62,885 bases of DNA from Phialocephala subalpina (Eukaryota; Ascomycota; Leotiomycetes; Helotiales; Mollisiaceae): the NCBI GenBank assembly GCA_900073065.1, contig FJOG01000057.1:81113-143997 (forward strand), written 5' to 3'. The notes under the pieces were generated by a model. That model was not told the DNA's origin and ran no database searches. It worked only from the letters and a program-made list of their open reading frames with translations. Shown here in pieces: positions 32,756 through 43,142 of the stretch (its first letter is position 1; each line of letters begins with the position of its first letter). The position numbers were made by a program, and so were the translations under genes.

Positions 32756-35455
32756 GCTAGTATAAATTAGGCTAGTAAATTTGAAATCACGATTCAAAAT
32801 CGAAAATATTACGAGTTTAACAAATATTACTATATATAATTTGCGTATAAAAGAAAGTTTTAACAAATAAAATATATTCTTATAATTTTATTATTATTAA
32901 AATATTCAAATTAAATATAAATTATATATAATTTTAATATTATATTAATAAATTTATATTCTTTTTCTTAATTTTACTTTTTTTTAATTTTTTAATAAAA
33001 AGTTTATATATTTTTAATTAAATTCAAATTAAAAAGAAAAATTTAATTAATCAAATAAATAAAATTTTGAATTTTGAATTTATTATAAAATTTTATATTT
33101 TTTCTTATAAATTTTAATTTTGTTTTCTATTATAAAATAATTCTTATTAATNNNNNNNNNNNNNNNNNNNNNNNNNNNNNNNNNNNNNNNNNNNNNNNNN
33201 NNNNNNNNNNNNNNNNNNNNNNNNNNNNNNNNNNNNNNNNNNNNNNNNNNNNNNNNNNNNNNNNNNNNNNNNNNNNNNNNNNNNNNNNNNNNNNNNNNNN
33301 NNNNNNNNNNNNNNNNNNNNNNNNNNNNNNNNNNNNNNNNNNNNNNNNNNNNNNNNNNNNNNNNNNNNNNNNNNNNNNNNNNNNNNNNNNNNNNNNNNNN
33401 NNNNNNNNNNNNNNNNNNNNNNNNNNNNNNNNNNNNNNNNNNNNNNNNNNNNNNNNNNNNNNNNNNNNNNNNNNNNNNNNNNNNNNNNNNNNNNNNNNNN
33501 NNNNNNNNNNNNNNNNNNNNNNNNNNNNNNNNNNNNNNNNNNNNNNNNNNNNNNNNNNNNNNNNNNNNNNNNNNNNNNNNNNNNNNNNNNNNNNNNNNNN
33601 NNNNNNNNNNNNNNNNNNNNNNNNNNNNNNNNNNNNNNNNNNNNTTTATTTTTAAATATATTTTCTAAATAAATATTTTTCAAAATTTTTTATAAAATTT
33701 AAATTTTATATTTCTTTTATATAAAGTTTTTTTTATTAAATAAAAATATAAATTAATTTTTAAAATTATATTAAATTATTTATAAAATTATTTAAATATA
33801 ATAATTTAATTAATTTGAAATTCACGAATTATTTTACTTTAAAAAAAAAGTTTTTATTTTTTATAAGAATTTAAAATTTCAAATATTAAATTATTTTATA
33901 TTTAATATAATTTATAATTATAAAAATTAATAAATATATAATAATAATAATAAATAAAAAATATTAGAATATAAAAAACTAATTAATAAATATTAAATTT
34001 TATAATAATTCGATTAATTTATTAATTATTTATGAAAATAATTATTTTTATTATTATTTAATATTCGTTAATTATTTTCTATTATTTTAATAATTTATTT
34101 ACGAATTATATTTTATTTTAATATCTTTTATTTAATATATTAAATTCTTTTTATTTATTCGAAAATATAAAATTAATTTTATATATTTATAATTTTAATT
34201 TTTATAAGTATTTAAACTTTTTTAATAATATTTATATCAAGCGAATTCTTAAAATATTCTAATATTTTTAATTTTTCTTTTTAAAGTAATTCTATTATCT
34301 AATAATTAATATAAGAAATTATATTATTTTATTAGAAAATAAAATTAAAAATATCGAGATTATTAAGATTATAAAGATATTAAAAGTTTATTTCGCGTAT
34401 TATAATAAGGCAGAATAATAAGGCGATATATTACGTAGTTTAATAAGGATTTATTAAAAGATTTGGTATTTTGTATTCTTAGTTCTTTAAGTAACTTTTT
34501 ATATAATTCGCAAATACTAGAATTAATTTCAAGAGGTTTACCTTTTTATAATATATAAGAAATAAAAAGAAATTCAAGTATTTTATATTTTTATTTTATT
34601 TTTATAATATAATTAAAAAATATTTTTTAATAAAATTTTCGAATAATATAAATCTTTTAAATTTCTTTTTTTTTTAAATATTATTTATTTTATAATATTC
34701 TCGATAATTTTAATATTTTATTTCGTTTATATAATTAATATTTATAAATTATTATATATTTTAATAATTCCAATATATTATTTTATTTAAATAATTATTT
34801 TTTTGAAATAAATATAATATAATCCTTTGAAATTATAAAAGAAAATTCTTTAGAATATAATTTACGAATAATTATTATATTGAATTTTAATATAATTATT
34901 TTTATATATTTTATTAATTTTTCGTAATATATAATATTTTTTATAATATTTTCCAATTAAAATAAAAAATTTATTCGAGAATAATATTCTCGCTTTAAAA
35001 TAATTTCATATTAAATAATTTCTTAAATAAAAATAAAATCGAATTTTTTTATAAATTTTATTCGATAATTTTCAAGTTATTATAATATTATACGAATCGT
35101 ATTTTTAGAAATAATAAAATTAAATTCTTAAGAAATATTAAATTCTAATATCTCGCGATAATAATAATTTTATATTTAATTCTAAAAAAATCGAATATTT
35201 TCCATTTTTCGATTATATAATTATTCGATTATAAATTTTTTTTTTTAGTAAATTATTATAATTATAATAAATAATATTCTTATTATTATATTTTTTAATT
35301 TTATATATTATTTTAATATTAATTTTAATTTTTATTATTATTAATATATCCAAGGAAATTATTTTTATTAATTTCAAATATATAAAAATATTTAAAATTT
35401 ATAATATAATATATTAATATTAAAATTATTTATTATAAAATAAATTATCAAAGTT
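32756..35455. other. AT-rich, RIP-like block with assembly gap
   Basis: Very AT-rich DNA with few CA/TG and persisting CG. No frame is coding. A slightly less degraded island lies at about 34370-34560. Borders with normal DNA are sharp at both ends. Confidence 0.8.
33152..33644. other. Assembly gap, 493 Ns
   Basis: A run of N inside the AT-rich block. The true length is unknown; gaps here usually reflect unresolved repeats. Confidence 0.99.
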
Positions 35456-36007
35456 CATGATATTTAAGGTTTCACGTGATTAAATGCACGGACCGAGGCT
35501 TAATACTTGTTAATCGGCCCTTCGTAGCGTAATATTAATCTCACCGCTTTACAAGGGGTTATGCGTCATTTGCTGAGACCCCCTTCCGTACAAGCGTATC
35601 TACGACTATCACGTGATTATGGCCATTTTGCTTGATAATCGCTGCTACTTGCCTCTATTATTACCTAGTTTTTTATTAGGTAAAAGGATTTCTTTAAACG
35701 CACTGGAATCGTTTAATCCCTAGAACATTTTTTGTATAGTTCGAAGGCTTCCTGCGAGCCATAGGCTAGTACTCTCGTACGTTTAGCCCACATCTTACGT
35801 AGTTGTATCTTAGACCCTGCATAAGCTTCCTTCCCTGCTCATGGCTCTTGCACGTGAAAATGTTGATTGTTGCCTAAGGATTCATTAACGGCTGCCTGGC
35901 CCGCGCAGAATCCAGCCTCGTGACGCTAAGTGCAGACGAAAGCTTCGCACAGCTATTCTATTTGCCTGCTCTCCTATGCAAATGGCACTGCTGTGCTTGA
36001 TATCACT
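35456..36007. other. Intergenic between AT-rich block and NLR remnant
   Basis: Normal GC, no gene. CACGTGAT-type motifs at about 35474 and 35611 may be ends of a small decayed element, but I could not define one. Confidence 0.4.
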
Positions 36008-36636
36008 ATGAGCTTTGGTTTCAACGTAGGCGACTTTATCGCAGCAATCGAGCTTGCCAACAAGATCCGGAAAGAATTCGTGGATGCGCCGAGTCAACTC
36101 AAAGTTATCTCAAATGAGTATATTGTTTGAATGAAAGCTCGATCTCTGCTGACTATTATGTTTAAATAGGATCAGAAGTCTCTCGATCGTCCTTCAAGAT
36201 GCCGACGTTGCCTTCTCAAACCAAGAGCTTAACAGCGATCAGAAGAAAGACTTGGAAGATAGCGAAAAAGGTTGGGGAAGTATTCTCGAGGACTTATAAC
36301 GAATATTAGCAAGAAATACCAAAACCAGTTCTAAAAGTGGGAGTGTCAATAGGAGAGCCAAAAGAGTGTGGAAGATGCTTAATTGGAAGCCGGAAGACAT
36401 CGACGAGCTTTGAAGTCGTATTAGTACATACTGGTTACCTAAACGCGTTCAACGGACGACTTTTTCTTGACTGGCTCACTCCTATTGACTACGTTGCCCA
36501 GAGTATAGATATCCGTAGTCGGAGACAAGAAGGAACTGGCCAGTGGCTGATTGACTCAACAGAGTTTCAAGCATGGCTAAATACCCCTAAACTCTATATT
36601 GATTTTTTCTTATGCTGGTTCCGGGTTATTCTGAGG
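36008..36636 (+). pseudogene. N-terminal remnant of a fungal STAND (NACHT-type) NLR
   Basis: The start MSFGFNVGDFIAAIELANKI, then RKEFVDAPSQLKVISNE, is the well-known N-terminal domain of fungal STAND proteins. An intron at 36118-36169 leads to IRSLSIVLQDADVAFSNQEL. After this the gene is broken: TAA at 36296-36298 (EDL*RIL, from CAA), a TGA in place of Arg near 36411, then a frameshift to LNAFNGR, and a short deletion before DWLTPIDYV and RRQEGTGQWLIDSTEFQAWL, the segment that normally comes just before the P-loop. The P-loop itself and everything after it are missing; within a few codons the sequence becomes the dispersed repeat starting at 36637. All stop codons fit C-to-T changes on the coding strand. 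Confidence 0.82.
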
Positions 36637-36890
36637 ACATGAGTGACGGCCGCTTTAACGTGAGTCGAGGGTGAGCATGCCTTAGCAGCCTGATGGGGCC
36701 CTGAGTTGGTCGGAGCATATCTTAAGTTAGCCTGGGTATGTGTTAAGAAGCTAATTTAGCGCCTAAAAGGGCTCGGTTGAGCTCTCTCGCGGCCTTGTTA
36801 CACTTTTACTGTCTTGCCTCCAAGCGCAGGTCCCATTTTGGCTCCGAAAAAGATTCTTCTGGAACCATTTCTAGATCTGTCAAGACTATA
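36637..36890 (+). repeat. Dispersed repeat, copy B
   Basis: Collinear with copy A at 29461-29710, including GAGTCGAGGGTGA at 36662-36674 and TTGCCTCCAAGCGCAGGTCC. Its left end abuts the truncated STAND gene, so its insertion or a recombination at it may have removed the NACHT domain. Confidence 0.68.
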
Positions 36891-37322
36891 TACGACGAAT
36901 AGCGATTTGGTACGCATCAGGTGGTATATTCGGTTACAATTTAATCAGATGATTGCGTTAATTAAACAACAACAACATTTATTCATACGAAAATACATGC
37001 CATTTCATTTACTCCGCTAAGAGCAGTTGCACAGGCCCCTCCTGGTTAAGGATATTGAACTGGCTGTCGTTTACGGGTACTACATACTGCCTACATATAG
37101 GGGTCATACGCTTGTAAGCAATGGCCTTTTACTGTAGCCTCAGCGCCTTTTCTACCTCTAGTTTGTAGCTTACCAGATCACAGCACAGCGCGGCCTACGA
37201 GGTTGTACCGCCGTGACCTAGGGCCTAGGCCTCTAAGATATCGCAACAAAAGCGAACTATCATTACCAAAATAATATATTGACTCAAAATTTCAGTTACA
37301 TTTGACGATAGACTAGAAAAAC
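36891..37322. other. Intergenic, no gene seen
   Basis: 3' flank of the HET gene. No features recognised. Confidence 0.45.
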
Positions 37323-39821
37323 TCAATCAACGCACCAGGGATGGTCCTTGGTAAGTGCAGAGCATCCCATGAGATCTACTACTCCAGAATTAGACTGAAA
37401 TTTTGGTGAAGAAGACCAAAGCCCCATTCTTTGGACATGAGGCTCAATGCCATTCAACAAACTTCTTGCGCTATTTCTCCAAGACTGCGTCGCTTCAGCT
37501 TCGTACTCGAGCTTGCGGACTGTGACAGGGCATACAGAGCGTACAAGGACAGTCTCCTGATCGATACCATAAGCTAGGACTAAAATTGCATCATGACACA
37601 CTCTAGGACCGTAATTCCCGGCTTCATCTAAGTCAAATCGCAAAATCAGATAAAGTGTCGATTGCCATACGCATGCCGGCTCCAAGCTCCAGGGATCCAA
37701 TGAGCTATCAGGCGGAAGGTATTCACGGGATGCGCCATTGAAACACGAGATCATGTATAATGTCTCAGATGTATCCATAATGCAGAATTGTGCCTGGACC
37801 TGGAGACCTTTCTGACAGCCGAGCATCCAACCAGGATAGCGGACCTTCAATCCTCTTGGGGTTAGCTTTGCAGTACCCGCCTCCGCGAAGTCAACATTAT
37901 GTAAGTCCCTTCCATTGAGAAAGGTTGAAGGCGCCCACCTAAAGCCTTTCTTCTGGAGTTTGGGACCGATCCAGAATATCATGTTCGGTGGTATATATGG
38001 CATTTCAGACCACAGAGTTTCCATTCGTACAGCCTCCGGCACACTCAAAATACGCTTCATATCCAAATTCAGTAAACTCCCCAAACAAAGAGCCTCGTCT
38101 GACGCCCTCGTTGTTGCCCTGAAGGGAAGCATTCTTTGTATAGCTGCGATTGCTCCAGTGGAAGATGCATCAATGACGCTTAGCATAGCGTAATCTCCCC
38201 ATACAGCCTTTGTAACTCCAGATGTGCCATGAGACAGTTGCTGGATTGCAGCGAGACGATCCAAATCTTCCGAGAGAACCATGTCTGGAGTCATTCCCCG
38301 TAAGATTATGTCATCAAGACAGAAGCTCGCATCTTTAAATTGAAAATATAGCCTCTTACGAGCAAAAATTTGTTCTTGGAGGGTCCAAAGTCTTCTATTC
38401 CATTTCGAACAATGAATCATCATCAGGATTTCCATTGTCGAGAGCGATGATATTGATTGAGCTTGGAGGTAGGAATCGATTACTAGCACCTTGTCTGCGT
38501 CCTGATAGGTTTTCCTCATCAAACTTATAGCTTGGGCTCGCGCACTATATGGCTCCACTGGACAGCAGAGAGTATCAATCCAGAATGGAATAATTCCTTC
38601 TGATGGATGATAAAGATTGCTCACAAAACGAGCAATGTTCTCTACTTGACAATCTGGCAGAGTGTTGGCATTGGGGTTCCCAAGGCCGTCTGACCACACG
38701 TGGGAAATGGCAACATATCGAACCGTAGGCATGACTGATAAAACCTGAATGCCATCTTGCAGATGGATTGCAGGAATTTGGGCCTTCTCAAGAATTCTGA
38801 CAAGCTCTAGAACACACACTGTCCTGTGCACACACGTACAAAACTTGGATGCGTGCTTGGTCTTGTATTCATTTTTGTCCCGCTCATATGCGGAGCAGGA
38901 AAACTCTGAACACTGCTGATGCTTGTTGTTCGGACTTATATTCAAGCGACAACCTTTGACAGTTTCATTCAAAACCGTACTTTTTGCATACGATTTACTG
39001 ACACAATCTTGAGCGGTGCTTTCGTACCCAGGCGGTTCTAGCATGCTTGCAAAGAATAAACCGTGACTGAGCAATGTCGAGTTGAGTCGTTGAATATCAC
39101 TTCGACACCATCCATCTGCAGCCATTCGTTCATTGATTGCCTTCCTGCCACTGTTGGGCCATTGTCGATTGGCGCTGAGCCAAACAGGCACCGCTAATAA
39201 GTCGGTTTCAGTTCCCAGAAAGCGAAGCCCACTCGCCTTCTGATACACGATTCTGTATCCCGATTGTATGTATTCCCCAAAAATAGCGAGGTAGAGTGCT
39301 GTCCATTCATCGAAAGGGGTGGTCTTGTGCAAGGCCCACCAATTCAATATGTTGCAAAGACGCCAGAGATTTTTGTCTACTCTCATAGCATATTTCTCCT
39401 GGGCTTTGCGTGACAGATACCGCTCACGGTCATACCATTTGAGCGTAAGTTGGGGAAGCCTAAAAGTTGTTATGACCTTCTGGCCACATTTGTTTTCCCT
39501 GACAAGGTCCAATTCATGCACCGGCACCCGCAGAATATCCGTCAACAATCCCCAAAAGAACCAGGTCTGGAAGAAAGTGACAGTTTCTCTTGCTGTCTTT
39601 CCAGACTTCTTTGGATCACATATATCTTTCTCTGTCCAGCCTCTGCGGGAAGGAAATGTAATGAATGGCCCGCCATCGTACTCTTCCCCTTCTCCGATGT
39701 AGGGAATCTCTATTGGAGGGTGCGTTGGATTTCTTGGCAAAGGAAGGTGATCAACCGGAGTACCACCTGAAGGAATGAAAACAGCAGGGAGTAACGGCAT
39801 GTTGCTGAGATCCCGGGGCAA
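37323..39821 (-). CDS. HET-domain (heterokaryon incompatibility) protein, 832 residues
   Basis: A single uninterrupted frame. Residues 369-~500 carry the HET signature: YVAISHVWSDGLG (369-381), FWIDTLCCPV near 427, AISLMRKTYQDADKVLVID, and RRLWTLQEQIF near 490. The roughly 370 residues before it are specific to this sub-family (FFQTWFFWGLL near 83, ADGWCRSDIQRL near 235, and a Cys-rich segment CSEFSCSAY...YKTKHASKFCTCVHRTVC at 304-336 that could bind metal). The region after the HET domain includes FRWAPSTFLNGRD. HET proteins trigger cell death or growth arrest after fusion with a non-self partner; in NLRs the domain is the effector, here it stands with its own sensor-like N-terminus. A decayed paralogue lies at 43143-47050. 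No introns are needed and no lesion is seen. Confidence 0.9.
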   Translation of the reverse strand: MPRDLSNMPLLPAVFIPSGGTPVDHLPLPRNPTHPPIEIPYIGEGEEYDGGPFITFPSRRGWTEKDICDPKKSGKTARETVTFFQTWFFWGLLTDILRVPVHELDLVRENKCGQKVITTFRLPQLTLKWYDRERYLSRKAQEKYAMRVDKNLWRLCNILNWWALHKTTPFDEWTALYLAIFGEYIQSGYRIVYQKASGLRFLGTETDLLAVPVWLSANRQWPNSGRKAINERMAADGWCRSDIQRLNSTLLSHGLFFASMLEPPGYESTAQDCVSKSYAKSTVLNETVKGCRLNISPNNKHQQCSEFSCSAYERDKNEYKTKHASKFCTCVHRTVCVLELVRILEKAQIPAIHLQDGIQVLSVMPTVRYVAISHVWSDGLGNPNANTLPDCQVENIARFVSNLYHPSEGIIPFWIDTLCCPVEPYSARAQAISLMRKTYQDADKVLVIDSYLQAQSISSLSTMEILMMIHCSKWNRRLWTLQEQIFARKRLYFQFKDASFCLDDIILRGMTPDMVLSEDLDRLAAIQQLSHGTSGVTKAVWGDYAMLSVIDASSTGAIAAIQRMLPFRATTRASDEALCLGSLLNLDMKRILSVPEAVRMETLWSEMPYIPPNMIFWIGPKLQKKGFRWAPSTFLNGRDLHNVDFAEAGTAKLTPRGLKVRYPGWMLGCQKGLQVQAQFCIMDTSETLYMISCFNGASREYLPPDSSLDPWSLEPACVWQSTLYLILRFDLDEAGNYGPRVCHDAILVLAYGIDQETVLVRSVCPVTVRKLEYEAEATQSWRNSARSLLNGIEPHVQRMGLWSSSPKFQSNSGVVDLMGCSALTKDHPWCVD

Positions 39822-40719
39822 GTATTGGGGTAGAATACTAAGGCTAGGTAAGCGAGAATGATTATAATCGTGGGATGGATAGTCTTTGCGTCCTATTTGG
39901 TTGATTATAGAAGCTGCCGTAGTGTTTAGCAGGAGCTTTTACGACCCGGAAAACTTTTTTCGAGAACTAGGATCTGGCGTCCGCTGAATCAGCACACGGC
40001 TAAACGCACCAGTGGCTACTATGACGATTTGGTCTAAGAGCATATCACATGACGAATCCACCCTTAAATCTGCCCTTATCAGATCAGGTGCCTTGATGAA
40101 TTTCTTTTTCTCCTTAGCTTAGAATCTTGTCAATAGAGCCGATCAATAGCAAACCATTCTACGAATTTGATTACTCGTCACAATTACAAAAATTATTAAA
40201 TTTGTAACGTTTTGAACATTTCAACCAGAAGATACCTACCTGATAAGTCAGGCATCACAAGGCTTGGTCCAGAACGACCTGGACCAAAGTCACATGACAA
40301 ATATTTCACGTGACTCACTGGTGTATATAATGGCTTTTGCCTCTCTTTTCGCTTTGCTCTTTAATTGGAAATCTTATATAAAATTTGAAGCTCTTTATAA
40401 TTCAATTTACTATAATAATAATAAATACTATTTGAATGAAATACGAAGTTTTTATTTTAAGGAAATAATTATTATTTAATAGAACTTTGGTTTCCTTGGA
40501 TTATAAGGATCATGCCCTGATCTATGATCCATCACGTGATTCTCGGTTCTCGTGATCTCCGCTTATGGTCCTCTTTGCAACTCCCGCCTCTCCAAGCCTT
40601 AGGCCATAAACTATCATGTGTTTGTAACAGCTTAACACGTAATATAAGACACAAAATCATCATGTGTATAAAGAAATCGTAAGTCATGAGACAACTACCA
40701 CCGTAAGGTTTCGTGCAAC
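39822..40719. other. Intergenic between HET gene and membrane-protein gene
   Basis: No gene. A locally AT-rich patch lies at 40360-40480. A near-palindrome ATCACGTGAT is present at about 40531. Confidence 0.45.
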
Positions 40720-41972
40720 CTAAATTCCTCCTTTTGTTTTCTTTCTTGCATCGAGTTCATGCCACTCCTTGATCTCGCTCTCGCTCAGTCCTCCTGGGAA
40801 GAACTCGCCCTGCATGCTTCTTCCCAGCATCGGGAACCTTCTTTCGACATCCAACAGGGTCCTCATGACCTTGGTACGACCGAAGACGGCGATAAATCGC
40901 AGAGGAATACCGAAGTTCTCCGGCCGTCGACTACAACCAGCAACAAACACGTTCTGGAGAATTCCGATGCCGCCAACAGCAAGTAGGAACCACGTATTTG
41001 TCCTCAGACCACTAGCTGTGATGAGGAGCAGAACCCAGATTATAAAAAGTCCGACAACAGAAATTTTCGTTAATCTATTGGCGGACACATTCATGTTAGT
41101 CTGACCCGCTCCTAGGTCCTCCAAGTTCAACCCATGCCCATTTCCCAATATAGCAATGGCATGCTGTGCACCGTTGCCTCTAGTGATAGTATAGCTGTCG
41201 TTTGAGTGCCTTCGGCAAGCCCACTTCTCTTTTCTCCATTGTGGAAGACAGGCGGTGATAAAGGCAAGGCTTATGCCACAGGCTGTGACCATGAGCACAC
41301 CCCAGTCGCCGAAGAGGCCAAAAGGAATAGCGGCAATGCCCAGCTGCAGGATAGAAGTAAAGATGCCACTCCAATAGAGGTAATCACGTTGGGGGACCCC
41401 GGCCGGATGCTCGGTGCTCGGTTCGTAAATAGTCACGATAAGACTAGCCCGATCTGGACGCTTTGCATTGGGATCTTCTGCCAGTAGTTCTTTCCACCTT
41501 GCGTCTAGCACCTCTGTAGTCTTTTTCACTGTCGACATATGGTTCCAACTAGGGAAGTCTCGTACAAGCCTTCCCATGATCCAGCTCGAGTTTTCAATCG
41601 CGTGACCCGTCTTGCCATTGATCAACTTGCATCTGCAGTCGGGAGTACTCGGCAAAAGTTTGTTCTCCCCTACTGCCGACAGCAAAGCCGAGACAGAATA
41701 GCCAACCCATCCTATTATAGAGTATGAGATAGCTTCCATGGAAATAGTCCAAAAATAATAGACTCAATGTGACCCCTTCAAAGTAACTTACCAAAGGAGA
41801 AGGCTACGGGTGGTATCCCGTGGCCTGCGAGTTGAGCGAGTGCTTGGCCAACAATATTACCACCCAAGATAAGTAATACATTGAAAGCATCGCCCGGGTT
41901 AACCCATTGGTCTGTGAAATTAGTCTTCGTGGCTGTTGCTGAAGCGGCGGAGACTGATGGCAGCGGCGTCAT
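40720..41972 (-). CDS. Multi-pass membrane protein of unknown function
   Basis: Two exons (41972-41792 and 41711-40720) give 390 residues; the intron has a GTAAGT donor and ends ATAATAG. The protein has about six hydrophobic segments: FNVLLILGGNIVGQALAQLA, a second across the splice (VGYSVSALLSAVG), YWSGIFTSILQLGIAAIPFG, WGVLMVTACGISLAFITACL, ISVVGLFIIWVLLLITASGL and WFLLAVGGIGILQNVFVAGC. Between segments 2 and 3 lies a soluble loop with CRCKLINGKTGHAIENSSWI. The N-terminal TDQWVNPGDAFNVLLILGGN stretch is a familiar opening of a widespread Pezizomycotina membrane protein family with no known role. Its position between two HET genes may be chance, but a link with recognition at the cell surface is possible. 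Confidence 0.85.
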
Positions 41973-42149
41973 GATACACTGAGAAACAATCTGTACTCTT
42001 AGCTAGGATAGACTATATGTACTAGACAATCCTGATGAAAAGAAAGATGAAAAATAGAGGAGAAGGATATAAATAGTTGTGAAGCAAATCTTGTGTCGAA
42101 TACCCCCGACCCATCCCATGCTTTATAAAGCTGCCTTGAAGAATCATGT
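41973..42149. other. 5' flank of the membrane-protein gene
   Basis: Presumed promoter; no clear sites. Confidence 0.35.
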
Positions 42150-42247
42150 GACAAGTCTAGGCAGACAAGTCTAGGCAGACAAGTCGAGGCAGACAAGTCG
42201 AGGCAAACAAATCAAAACAGACAAATCAAAACAAACAAATCAAAACA
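42150..42247. repeat. 14-bp minisatellite, seven exact-length units
   Basis: Units in order: 1-2 GACAAGTCTAGGCA, 3-4 GACAAGTCGAGGCA, 5 AACAAATCAAAACA, 6 GACAAATCAAAACA, 7 AACAAATCAAAACA. Units 5-7 differ from unit 4 almost only by G-to-A changes on this strand. Confidence 0.93.
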
Positions 42248-43142
42248 AACACAAAGGCGCCAATCTCTAGCAAGGTGCCAGTCAATGCAGTAGTAAATCA
42301 CGAATGCGATACCATCGTCTAGCTGGGCGCACAGGAGTAATGTTACTTTACGTGGATATGATGATAGATTGATAAGGTTCTTGATTGATGATGAGGATGG
42401 AATCTACGTAGGAGCGGGGTCCTTAATACCCATTGCAGTGTGACTCAGTATAGAATCCCACATAAATCTGACAAGTAACACCTTAATGGCAGGGCGTGCA
42501 TCATATAGCGAACTTTCATCTTGACTGGTTGATTCACCATGGAGGTGTTTGTGTAATGGTTTAGTAGGACACGAGATGTGCGCATTCGATTGGTGCTTAG
42601 AGACTGAGAGATTAATGCGTTTTGTACCCCAGCTTGGCAGCCTGGTATGAACAGAGTAATTGCACAACTAGGCTGATTCTTCTCCTATACCTTCATCGCA
42701 ATAAAATAGTTCCTAGTTGTAGCACACGATTACTTTATAATAAGCTGCATTTAACCAATTGAATCCGGTCGCCTGTCTCGTTTTCGCCAGTGAATACGAA
42801 CCGATGGATTCTTCCACTCGTAGGCGCTAGACTCTAAACAGATTTTGAGATCGTCAAAGATACTGATGACTCATGACCAAGAAAGCTACCGGCGAATGGA
42901 GAGCCCTGCGATAAAAACCAAGCCCGGGGCTGTGCGGGGGACAAAGTCACCAGGTACAGTAAACACCCCCTGTCCGAAAACTATGGTGGTATTCAAAATT
43001 TGCTAGATGCCGATAGCGACGCCAATAGAGGCACGTCTTATTACAGTGCATATGCTCACGTTATCGCTGCACATTGCTCATGACCCAGGCTTTGCTTCTG
43101 AACATATTCCCAAACTTTAATCGATTAAATATTGAGAAAACC
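42248..43142. other. Intergenic, no gene seen
   Basis: Short overlapping frames without recognisable content. Confidence 0.4.

Noticed and set aside
33147..33683. Open frame across the N run
   Set aside because: An artefact of unknown bases being read without stops.
42150..42247. CRISPR-like array
   Set aside because: Units are contiguous 14-bp repeats with no unique spacers, and the genome is fungal.
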